Assembly (NCBI RefSeq): GCF_018598175.1
Contig: NZ_JAHESE010000013.1
Coordinates: 95,906 to 159,905 of the forward strand
DNA from: Dawidia cretensis
GTDB lineage: Bacteria; Bacteroidota; Bacteroidia; Cytophagales; Cyclobacteriaceae
DNA length: 64,000 nt
Direction: 5' to 3'
Positions 8,862-16,058 of the stretch are shown piece after piece. The number at the start of each line of letters is the position of its first letter. Position 1 is the stretch's first letter. The notes beneath the pieces were generated by a model. It was not told the origin of the DNA, searched no databases, and was given only the letters and a program-made list of their open reading frames with translations. A program made the translations under genes and the position numbers.

Positions 8862-9614
8862 TTAGTGGCAGCAGTTACTTTTCACTGGGACGGCTTCGTA
8901 TTTGTCGTGGTGGCGGACCCAGTCGGTGAGGTCTTTGTTGGGGCCGTTTTCGTTGCGACCCAGGGGGGTCATGTCTAAATAAGCGTAGGCGCCTACGAGG
9001 GACTCGTCGCCGCGACCGTAGGAGGAGTAGGTGTGGTATACGGTGCCTTGCTCGTCTTTGTAGAACACGCTGGTGCCGGGGAGCTCTTCGCTTTCGAATG
9101 GTATCATGTTATAGTTGTAGTATACCTTTCCGTTTGCGTCTGATTTGGGGAACGATACGTGGAAGTCGAAGTTGAAGTCGCTTTCGTAGGATGATACCCA
9201 TTTGAATTTCCAGCCCATGCGTTTTTTAAAGGCCTCAATCTCGGGCAGCGTGGCGCGCGATACGGATACAAAGGTGACGTCGTGGTGCATGAGGTGCTGG
9301 TTGGCGCTGTCGGCGTGATCCGCTTTGAAGGAGCAGCCTACGCATCCTTCCTCCCAGCCCGGCCCAAACATGAAGTGCTGAATGATCAGCTGGCTGCGGC
9401 CGTCGAATAGCTGGCTGAGGGTTTCTTTACCGTGGGGACCCAGGAAGATATACTCCTTATCGACTTTTACCCAGGGCAGGGCGCGGCGCTGGCGGGCGAG
9501 CTCGTCCTGGAGGCGCATCATCTCTTTTTCCTTTTCGAGGTATTTCCGCCGGGCAGCAAGCCACTGCTCCTGGGATACGATCCGGGACTCCGGCTCTGAT
9601 TGGTGTATGTGCAT
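8862..9614 (-). CDS. DUF899 family thioredoxin-like protein
   Basis: 250 aa. It has the hallmarks of DUF899 (AhpC/thioredoxin-like fold): an N-terminal helix rich in charged residues (WLAARRKYLEKEKEMMRLQDELARQRR in outline), LPWVKVDKEYIFLGP, FMFGPGWEEGCVGCSF with a Cys-x2-Cys pair, HDVTFVSVSRA, and YHTYSSYGRG. The protein ends SNCCH. DUF899 proteins are cytoplasmic and assumed to be redox-active; the reaction and substrate are not known. It is transcribed divergently from the GlxA-type regulator across a 152-base gap, so that regulator may control it. The start at 9614 is the only ATG that keeps the conserved N-terminal helix. Confidence 0.9.
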   Translation of the reverse strand: MHIHQSEPESRIVSQEQWLAARRKYLEKEKEMMRLQDELARQRRALPWVKVDKEYIFLGPHGKETLSQLFDGRSQLIIQHFMFGPGWEEGCVGCSFKADHADSANQHLMHHDVTFVSVSRATLPEIEAFKKRMGWKFKWVSSYESDFNFDFHVSFPKSDANGKVYYNYNMIPFESEELPGTSVFYKDEQGTVYHTYSSYGRGDESLVGAYAYLDMTPLGRNENGPNKDLTDWVRHHDKYEAVPVKSNCCH

Positions 9615-9696
9615 GGCTTTTTTTGTTTTCGTTTCTTCAAATTTCGGCTTGAATCGAAGAAAACGGGGTGCGTATAAATGCCGAATTCAAGGGGTT

Positions 9697-9725
9697 TTTG
9701 TGCCACGCGAAATCGTTTATATTTG
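9697..9725 (+). promoter_or_regulatory. Bacteroidetes-type promoter for the GlxA-like regulator
   Basis: A -33 element TTTG (9697-9700), a 17-base spacer and a perfect -7 element TATATTTG (9718-9725, consensus TAnnTTTG). The regulator ATG follows at 9767, leaving a leader of roughly 35 bases. Confidence 0.7.
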
Positions 9726-9766
9726 TTAGTAGCGAAACCCGAATAACCCCTACCACCCAAAACGCC

Positions 9767-10756
9767 ATGAAGAAGATATCCTTGTTGGTTTACGAAGATG
9801 CTATTTTATCGTGTGTCACCGGAACGCTGGACATGCTTGTGCGCACCAATCGCATGCTGGAGACTATGGGCAAGCCGCCGGCCTTTGAAGTGTCGCTGGT
9901 TTGCGAGAAGAAAGAGAACAATCCGCTGCTCATCACCGCTCCCGGTGTGCGCTGCAAAACTTTAAAAGAGATTACGCATACCGACCTTATCATTGCCCCC
10001 GCTTTTAACGGCATGCCCGATCCTATTCTGCAAAAGAACATGGCCCTGGTTCACTGGATCCAGGTCATGCACAACCGCGGTGTGGAAGTGGCCAGTCTCT
10101 GCTTCGGCAGCTATTTCCTCGCGGAGTCGGGCGTACTTGCCGGTAAGTCGTGCACGTCGCACTGGATGGCGCTGGACGATATGCGCGAGCGCTACCCGGA
10201 TGTAAAGATACTTTCTGACATGGTGATCACCGACCAGGAGGGTATTTATACCAGCGGCGGTGCCTTCTCATCTCTCAACCTGGTGCTGTATATCATTGAA
10301 AAGTTTTGCGGCCGTGAAGTGGGCATTATGGTGAGCAAGATGTTCTCCATCGACATGGACCGCACCAGCCAGTCGCACTTTGCCGTGTTCCAGGGACAAC
10401 GCAAACACGACGACGACGATATACGCCGCGCGCAGATGTTCATCGAAGAGAACTACCACCGCCAGATCTCGGTGGAGGAGATTGCCGAGCAATCGAACAT
10501 GAGCAAGCGCAATTTCATACGTCGCTTTAAAAAGGCCACGCAGAACACACCGCTGGAATACCTGCAGCGCGTGAAGATCGAGTCAGCCAAGAAAGCACTG
10601 GAGCGAAGCTCCCAGGACATCAGCTCGCTGATGTATGACGTGGGCTACAACGACGTGAAGACGTTTCGCATGATCTTTAAACGTATCACCGGCCTGACGC
10701 CGCAGGAGTATCAACGCAAATACAACCGGGCGGCTGTGCTGGCCCAGGCGGTATGA
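9767..10756 (+). CDS. GlxA family transcriptional regulator (DJ-1/PfpI-like domain plus AraC HTH)
   Basis: 329 aa. Residues 1-200 form a DJ-1/PfpI-like amidotransferase fold with the nucleophile-elbow motif VASLCFGSYFLAESG (Cys112) and SCTSHW. Residues about 215-320 form an AraC-type DNA-binding domain with two helix-turn-helix units (ISVEEIAEQSNMSKRNFIRRF and DVGYNDVKTFRMIFKR) and the closing LTPQEYQRKY. Such regulators bind DNA in response to a small ligand that is usually unknown. The start at 9767 is chosen over the upstream in-frame codon at 9668 because a promoter lies between them. The stop overlaps the next start (ATGA, 10753-10756), so the two genes are translationally coupled. Confidence 0.92.
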   Translation: MKKISLLVYEDAILSCVTGTLDMLVRTNRMLETMGKPPAFEVSLVCEKKENNPLLITAPGVRCKTLKEITHTDLIIAPAFNGMPDPILQKNMALVHWIQVMHNRGVEVASLCFGSYFLAESGVLAGKSCTSHWMALDDMRERYPDVKILSDMVITDQEGIYTSGGAFSSLNLVLYIIEKFCGREVGIMVSKMFSIDMDRTSQSHFAVFQGQRKHDDDDIRRAQMFIEENYHRQISVEEIAEQSNMSKRNFIRRFKKATQNTPLEYLQRVKIESAKKALERSSQDISSLMYDVGYNDVKTFRMIFKRITGLTPQEYQRKYNRAAVLAQAV

Positions 10757-11286
10757 TCGATTTTCGTACGATAGATTACCTGCGCCATGGTACAACACGG
10801 CAGCAGGCAGTCTATACTTTATTGTCCGGTCCCGCGATCTTTCCGCCGCTGCGCGCCTACACCCCAGTGCTCGCGGGCACCATTCCGATCAACGTCGATC
10901 TCCCCTCAAGCGACCTCGACATCCTTTGCTGCTTTGACGATGCCGCATCGTTTTATTATGATGTCGAAAAAACCTTTGTTGGGTTTGACGAATTTGCTCT
11001 TCGCCGCATGAGGCTCCGCGGTGAGGACACGGTTGTCGCAAACTTTACCACGGCAGGTTTTGCCATCGAGGTATTCGGCCAACATATACCGGTTACACAG
11101 CAGACAGGATACCGGCACATGGTGATCGAGCATGTCATTTTACAAGAAAAGGGAGAAGCTTTTCGGCAACAGGTATTATCCTTAAAACACGAAGGGTATA
11201 AAACAGAACCTGCCTTTGCCAAACTTCTTGCGCTCGCAGGCGATCCGTACCAGGCATTGCTCGACTTTGGTACGGCTATTGTTTAA
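10753..11286 (+). CDS. DUF4269 domain protein (nucleotidyltransferase-like)
   Basis: 177 aa. The sequence fits DUF4269: FRTIDYLRHGT..QQ at the N-terminus, LAGTIPINVDLPSSDLDILC in the centre and IEVFGQHIPVTQQTGYRHM after it. The SSDLDILC segment resembles the GS..D.D metal-binding motif of nucleotidyltransferases, so an enzymatic role is possible but unproven. It overlaps the regulator gene upstream by four bases and is probably made with it. It converges on the histidine kinase gene, whose stop codon lies only 3 bases beyond. Confidence 0.85.
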   Translation: MIDFRTIDYLRHGTTRQQAVYTLLSGPAIFPPLRAYTPVLAGTIPINVDLPSSDLDILCCFDDAASFYYDVEKTFVGFDEFALRRMRLRGEDTVVANFTTAGFAIEVFGQHIPVTQQTGYRHMVIEHVILQEKGEAFRQQVLSLKHEGYKTEPAFAKLLALAGDPYQALLDFGTAIV

Positions 11287-11289
11287 TTT

Positions 11290-13392
11290 TTATTCCGAGA
11301 TGTTCGGATTGTTGTTCCGGTCGGGTAGCAGCAAGTGAAAGGTGGTACCCTTGCCAACCTGCGATTCGACATAGATCGCGCCGCCGTGGTTGTTAACAAT
11401 GCGGCGACAGAGTGCCAGGCCGATGCCCGAACCCGGGTATATTTCCCGGCCGTGCAGACGCTTGAAGACTTCGAAGATCTGTTCGGCGTATTTGTTTTCC
11501 AGGCCAATGCCGTTGTCGGCTACGGTAATGTGATAATACTTGGCAAACAGCAATGGGCTGGCGAGGTATGGTTGCAGTGACTCGTGATTCACACGCTCGC
11601 TGCGGATGTCGATGGTTGGGATCGTACCACTGGTGGTAAATTTTAACGCGTTGCTGATGAGGTTGTAGAACAATTGATTCATCTGCAGGTTTACCGCCTC
11701 TATGACCGGCAATGCGGCTACCCGGATGGCAGCTTTTTTTTCAGTAATGGTTAGCTCGAAGTCGGTTATAATGTCGGTCACAATCTTGTTCAGGTCTACG
11801 GGTACCATGCGCGACTCAGACTTGAGCAGGCGTGAAAAGTCCAGCAGCCCCTGGATGAGCAGCGACATTCGCTCGGACGACTGCTCGATCTTTGCTACTA
11901 CACGGTGACTCTCGGGCGAGAGGCCGGGATGCGCATTCAGCATGCTACTAAACATCCGGATCTTGCGCAACGGCTCTTGCAGGTCATGGCTGGCGACGTA
12001 GGCATATTGCTCCAGTTCGGTGTTGGAGTGTACCAGGCTGCGGTTGGCGTCCTCCAACTCTTCGTTGGTCGAGGCCAGTTCTTCGTTGGTTGCCTGAAGC
12101 TCTTCGTTGCTGACGGCGAGCTCTTCAGTACGCTGTTGTATTTGTTGTTGAAGGTCTGATTGTAACGCACGCAGCTCGGCTGCCGTACGCTCCTGGAGTT
12201 GTTTTGCCTGTGTCTGTTCGGTTACGTCGGTGGCTACATCGAGTATGGCATATACCTGGCCCGCGGTATTGAACAGGGGCTGGTAGGTAAAGTTAAAATA
12301 GAACGTGCGCAGCACGCCGTCGACGACCAGGTTTGCCTGCGCTTCTTTGGAGTGATACGCGATGCCGGTGGTGTATACCTCGTCGAGCAGTTGTAAGAAC
12401 GGCTGCCCTTCCAGCTCGGGCAGCGCATCGCGCAGCCGTTTGCCAACGATGGATTTCCCTTTACCCCAGAGCCGGATCATCGCATCATTGGAAAGGTCGA
12501 TGACCAGGTCACGACCCACCAGGATGGCCATGGCCACCGGAGCGTCTTCGATCAATCCGCGAAAACGGGCTTCGCTGATGCGCAGCTCGTTGGAGGCGGT
12601 CGCCAGTTCGTGTATGTCCAAGCAATAGCCTGCATGTCCTGCATACTCGGCGTCGTGATAATACGGGGCGCCTACTGCGCGGCACCAGACTACGTCGCCG
12701 TTGGCCTTGCATAGCCGGAAGAGCACATCGTACTGCGTCCGTGCGTCCACGGCTTTCTGAAAGGCCTTTATACTAGCGTCCCGGTCGTCAGTCAACAGCG
12801 CAGTCAGCCAGCCATTACCCAACAATTCATTATAGGATAGGCCGGTCCACTCTGTCAGGATCTTGTTTACATAGATCAGCTTTCCCCCGGCATCGGAAAG
12901 CCAGAGGCCGGTGGGCGAGCTGTTGGTTACATTGCGAAAGAGCTCTTCGTATTGCTGAGTGATGTGCGCGGTGACTTCGTGGTCTTGTATAAAGTGGGTA
13001 ATATCTTGCACAGTTCCCTGCAAGCACTGTGGGGTGCCGTCGATATCGAAGTATACTTTTATTCTGGATTGAATCCAGCGGATTTGTCCGTCGGGAAGCG
13101 GCACGCGGTACCGTATTTCGAAACGCCCCTTGGGCGTGGGTCGCAGCATGCGTTGGAGGGTCTCGTCGATAGCCTCGGCGTCGTCGACATGAAGCAAGGA
13201 TAAAAAACGATCATAGGGAATGGTGTCGCCGTCATAGGCGAACAACACCTGGCAGCGGGCATCCCACGCAAGCACACTGCGACGCAGGTCGAGCTCCCAG
13301 GTACCGATGCCAGCCAGGGTAAGGGCTGTTTGTAAACGTTCTTGTCCGGTATGATCCAACGATGTATTACCGGCACTTATATCCTTCTCCAT
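11290..13392 (-). CDS. PAS-domain sensor histidine kinase (cytoplasmic, three PAS)
   Basis: 700 aa. Three PAS domains (about 20-135, 145-262 and 275-392) are followed by a long coiled coil rich in EEL/NEEL repeats (395-465). Then come a HisKA dimerisation helix with phosphoacceptor His469 (YVASHDLQEP) and a HATPase domain (N-box NQLFYNLISNALKF, G1 DNGIGL, G2 GSGIGLALC). No membrane segment is visible, so it probably senses an internal signal. The CheY-like gene 85 bases upstream on the same strand is the likely partner. The start is uncertain: 13392 has an AT-rich upstream region favoured in this phylum; 13419 is an alternative that adds nine residues. Confidence 0.9.
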   Translation of the reverse strand: MEKDISAGNTSLDHTGQERLQTALTLAGIGTWELDLRRSVLAWDARCQVLFAYDGDTIPYDRFLSLLHVDDAEAIDETLQRMLRPTPKGRFEIRYRVPLPDGQIRWIQSRIKVYFDIDGTPQCLQGTVQDITHFIQDHEVTAHITQQYEELFRNVTNSSPTGLWLSDAGGKLIYVNKILTEWTGLSYNELLGNGWLTALLTDDRDASIKAFQKAVDARTQYDVLFRLCKANGDVVWCRAVGAPYYHDAEYAGHAGYCLDIHELATASNELRISEARFRGLIEDAPVAMAILVGRDLVIDLSNDAMIRLWGKGKSIVGKRLRDALPELEGQPFLQLLDEVYTTGIAYHSKEAQANLVVDGVLRTFYFNFTYQPLFNTAGQVYAILDVATDVTEQTQAKQLQERTAAELRALQSDLQQQIQQRTEELAVSNEELQATNEELASTNEELEDANRSLVHSNTELEQYAYVASHDLQEPLRKIRMFSSMLNAHPGLSPESHRVVAKIEQSSERMSLLIQGLLDFSRLLKSESRMVPVDLNKIVTDIITDFELTITEKKAAIRVAALPVIEAVNLQMNQLFYNLISNALKFTTSGTIPTIDIRSERVNHESLQPYLASPLLFAKYYHITVADNGIGLENKYAEQIFEVFKRLHGREIYPGSGIGLALCRRIVNNHGGAIYVESQVGKGTTFHLLLPDRNNNPNISE

Positions 13393-13477
13393 ACTGAAGG
13401 AAGCGGTATTTAAAAGCATGCCATGGGGCCGGAATATGGTTCGGCAGCCCGGTGGATGCAAAGCTTTGCCGGCCGAA

Positions 13478-13882
13478 TTACAGGTGAGTGGGTTGGTCGT
13501 GCGTATGGAAGAAGTCGCGGAGTACGTTGATGAGGTCGGGAATGTTAGGTTGCTTCCGGATGAAGGCGGAGACGTGTGCACCGCCCGCGCGGGCTTTATG
13601 GTCGGCGGGAATGGAGGTGGAATATATGGCGATGGGGATGCGCGCCAGGTGGGGAATTTTGCGAATCTCCTGCAAACATTCCCAGCCATTGAGCTGGGGC
13701 ATGTTAATGTCTATAAAGATATAGTCGGGTACAAAATTCTCGCGCTTAAGCTTTTTGACGGCGGTACGGCTGTCGTTGCCGTAAATAAGCTGTACTCCGT
13801 TGTTGAGCTCGGTCAACGCCATTTCGAAAATGTCCTGCTCATCGATGTCGTCGTCGATGAGGTAGCATATTTTGTACTCCAT
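13478..13882 (-). CDS. Single-domain response regulator (CheY-like)
   Basis: 134 aa, one receiver domain and no output domain. It has the acidic pocket IDDDID near residues 9-14, phosphoacceptor Asp58 in YIFIDINMP, the switch residue region IYSTS (88-90) and the conserved Lys110 (FIRKQ). Such stand-alone regulators act by protein contact or as phosphorelay intermediates. It is just upstream of the PAS kinase on the same strand, which is its probable phosphodonor. The start at 13882 is preferred to the longer frame (13906) because MEYKICYLIDDD is the typical receiver N-terminus. Confidence 0.93.
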   Translation of the reverse strand: MEYKICYLIDDDIDEQDIFEMALTELNNGVQLIYGNDSRTAVKKLKRENFVPDYIFIDINMPQLNGWECLQEIRKIPHLARIPIAIYSTSIPADHKARAGGAHVSAFIRKQPNIPDLINVLRDFFHTHDQPTHL

Positions 13883-14017
13883 TACGCCTTTGGATCCATT
13901 ACACAATAAAGTCGAAAGGTAGGGAATCGTCCACAGTCGTTCAAGTGTTACCCCAACTCACGCGGGCGGCGGGCAGACTTGGGGTTGGTGCGCTTTTTTA
14001 ATGCCTTATTTTTACTT

Positions 14018-14485
14018 ATGAGCTACGATTTGATGGTATTCACAAAGGAGTCCGCGCCGAAGAGCCGGGCACAGTTCATGCAATGGTACGAAGAGCAGAC
14101 TACGTGGGTGGAAAACCACGGCAACGTAGGATTGGCCCACGTATCGCGTTCCCTTCGGGGTTGGCTATCCGAAATGGTAAAGGTTTTTCCGGCGGCGAAC
14201 GGTCCGTTTGCGCACGCCATGTACAACAACCTGGCGGATTATAGTATTGGTAAGGATATCATCTACGTCTCATTTTCGGAAGCTGCAGCCAAAGCCGCTT
14301 ACACCACGGCCCTGGCACTGGCCGGTAAATACGAAGTTGGCTTTTTTGATGTCAGCACGGAGAACGCTGCCATTCTCTTTCCGGAAAAGGGCCGCCTGCT
14401 GGCACTGGCTGCCCGTAAAAAAGATACGGCCCCTCGCAAAGGCTGGCTGGGTGTCGGTTGGCTGAGCCCGGCCCGTACTCGCTAA
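14018..14485 (+). CDS. Conserved hypothetical protein (MSYDLMVF family)
   Basis: 155 aa, soluble, no signal peptide. The N-terminus MSYDLMVFTKESAPKS and the following FMQWYEEQTTW resemble a widespread uncharacterised family that begins with S-Y-D-L-x-V-F and has a conserved W-Y-x-x-Q-x-x-W block. The C-terminal third contains DIIYVSFSEAAAKAAY, typical of a small alpha/beta fold. I cannot assign a function. The start at 14018 is chosen because the upstream extension lacks family character. It stands alone, divergent from the response regulator (135-base gap) and convergent with the beta-lactamase-fold gene. Confidence 0.75.
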   Translation: MSYDLMVFTKESAPKSRAQFMQWYEEQTTWVENHGNVGLAHVSRSLRGWLSEMVKVFPAANGPFAHAMYNNLADYSIGKDIIYVSFSEAAAKAAYTTALALAGKYEVGFFDVSTENAAILFPEKGRLLALAARKKDTAPRKGWLGVGWLSPARTR

Positions 14486-14496
14486 AAAGATTCCCT

Positions 14497-15960
14497 TTAT
14501 TCTTTTATAAACCTCAGATTGGTGGCGCGTGGAGCGGATAATATAAAGCCGTCCACGCGTCCCAGACTGTTACGCTGAAAGTCGATCGTGACGTTTTCTT
14601 GCCCGTGGTATGGGAAAGAGATGCGCTCGTATTTTTTCCACAACACCACTTTCATTTTTGGATTAGTGCCCACTACAAACCACAGTGCCCCGCCTTCTAT
14701 AAAGAACGAATAGGTGGCCTGTTGCTCATGACTATAATACGTACCGGCAAACTCGCGTAGGGCTTCGCCCCCTACTACCGCCGAAGACGGCGTCATGCCC
14801 CCACTGGCCTCATCGACTGTCCTGGCTGCCGGCGCGGTGGTTGTCGCCGGGCGTTCGCCAAATACGTAGATGTCGGCTATGTCTTGTGTAAGTTTTTCCG
14901 GATCGATCGCATCGGTGTTTGTCAAACATATGATGGTGGTGCGTTTGGTGGGGAACCGAAGCATGTCGGCGCCGTAGCCCAGAAATGTACCGGGGTGGGT
15001 ATGTACGGGCAGCCCCCGGTAGTGGCTGCGGATGATGCCTTTACCATAGGGCACCGCCGTACCATCGGTAAGTGCCCCGCGTAGTAGCAAGGCCTGACCC
15101 AGGCCCGTGGATAGTGTGTCGTAGAAGATGTGGTCCCACACGACCAGGTCGCTGAGCATGGTATAGAGTCCGCGGTCGCCCACAGCTTGCTTCCGGTCTC
15201 TGTATGGCAGGTAGCGCGCGCCGGGCTTTTTATAGCCTGGTGCCAGAGGTTTGTTACGCAACACGCGGGGCTCGCCCTCAAAGCCGCTGCCGGGCATGCC
15301 CAATGGGCCGAACACATTGCGGGCGGAATAGAGGAACAGCGTATTGCCCGTGACACGCTCGAGTATCTCGGCCAGCAAGACATAATTCGAATGGCTGTAT
15401 ACACACCGTTGGCCGGGCTCAAAGTCGAGCGATTCCTGGCGCACGATGGTCTTCAGCACTTCCTTGTTGGTGAAGGCTTCTTCCAGGTTCTTGCCGCTAA
15501 TCCACATGAGCACGAGGTAGTCACGAATGCCGGAGGTATGATATAGTAAATGATTGATGGTGATGTTCTTTCCGTAGGACGGGAATTCCGGGATATACTT
15601 CTGCAGGCGGTCGTCGAGCGAGATCTTTTTCTGCTGCGCCAGGTGTACGATGGCCGCGGCGGTAAATTGCTTGCTGAGCGCAGGGGCCTTGTATATACGT
15701 GTGGGGCCGTTGGGCGTTTGCCTTTCCAGGTCGGCCATGCCGTAGCCTTTTTGAAATACCAGCTTGCCGTTTTGAATGATGCCCACCACGGCGCCCGGGC
15801 GGTTGGTGCCCATATGGTCCTTCAGCAGCAGGTCAATGTGGGCTTCGAGGGAGTCTTGCGTTTGCACACACGCGGCGGCGCGCCCCCGGATTGTAGACGA
15901 AAGGGCGACAACGGTAGCGATGGCGAGGCGTAATGTCAGTATGGGGTGGTTGCGAGGCAT
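14497..15960 (-). CDS. Serine beta-lactamase-fold protein lacking catalytic Ser (probable pseudoenzyme)
   Basis: 487 aa with a probable N-terminal signal sequence. The fold is that of class C beta-lactamase/penicillin-binding-protein hydrolases: GAVVGIIQNGKLVFQKGYGMADLE, SLDDRLQKYIPEFP, NHLLYHTSGIRDY and FGPLGMPGSGF. The SxxK motif, however, reads A-L-S-K (Ala94...Lys97; Ala codon at 15679-15681) where relatives have S-V-S-K. The YxN motif reads Y-S-H (188-190), and the third motif is H-P-G (322-324). The catalytic serine is therefore absent and the protein is unlikely to be a classic hydrolase; it may bind peptidoglycan or peptides. The reading frame is intact, so this is not a decaying gene. 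The start at 15960 opens the signal sequence. Confidence 0.88.
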   Translation of the reverse strand: MPRNHPILTLRLAIATVVALSSTIRGRAAACVQTQDSLEAHIDLLLKDHMGTNRPGAVVGIIQNGKLVFQKGYGMADLERQTPNGPTRIYKAPALSKQFTAAAIVHLAQQKKISLDDRLQKYIPEFPSYGKNITINHLLYHTSGIRDYLVLMWISGKNLEEAFTNKEVLKTIVRQESLDFEPGQRCVYSHSNYVLLAEILERVTGNTLFLYSARNVFGPLGMPGSGFEGEPRVLRNKPLAPGYKKPGARYLPYRDRKQAVGDRGLYTMLSDLVVWDHIFYDTLSTGLGQALLLRGALTDGTAVPYGKGIIRSHYRGLPVHTHPGTFLGYGADMLRFPTKRTTIICLTNTDAIDPEKLTQDIADIYVFGERPATTTAPAARTVDEASGGMTPSSAVVGGEALREFAGTYYSHEQQATYSFFIEGGALWFVVGTNPKMKVVLWKKYERISFPYHGQENVTIDFQRNSLGRVDGFILSAPRATNLRFIKE

Positions 15961-15970
15961 GCGGCGGTTG

Positions 15971-16000
15971 AAAGCTTTTAGTAATATACTAAAAAGCTTT
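15971..16000. promoter_or_regulatory. AT-rich inverted repeat upstream of the beta-lactamase-fold gene
   Basis: Arms AAAGCTTTTAGTA and TACTAAAAAGCTTT (one extra A) surround a 3-base centre. It ends 10 bases before the ATG at 15960, where a repressor site or a leader hairpin could sit. No regulator is assigned. Confidence 0.45.
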
Positions 16001-16003
16001 TTA

Positions 16004-16038
16004 AAAAGTATGCCCATCCCGCGTTGCGGAATGGGCAT
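16004..16038 (-). terminator. Rho-independent terminator of the WG-repeat gene
   Basis: A 13-bp stem ATGCCCATtCCGC/GCGGgATGGGCAT with one mismatch and a 3-base loop, followed on the minus strand by ACTTTTT. It lies 21 bases after the WG-repeat stop codon. Confidence 0.7.
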
Positions 16039-16058
16039 GCCTTGTCGGGAGCTTGTCC

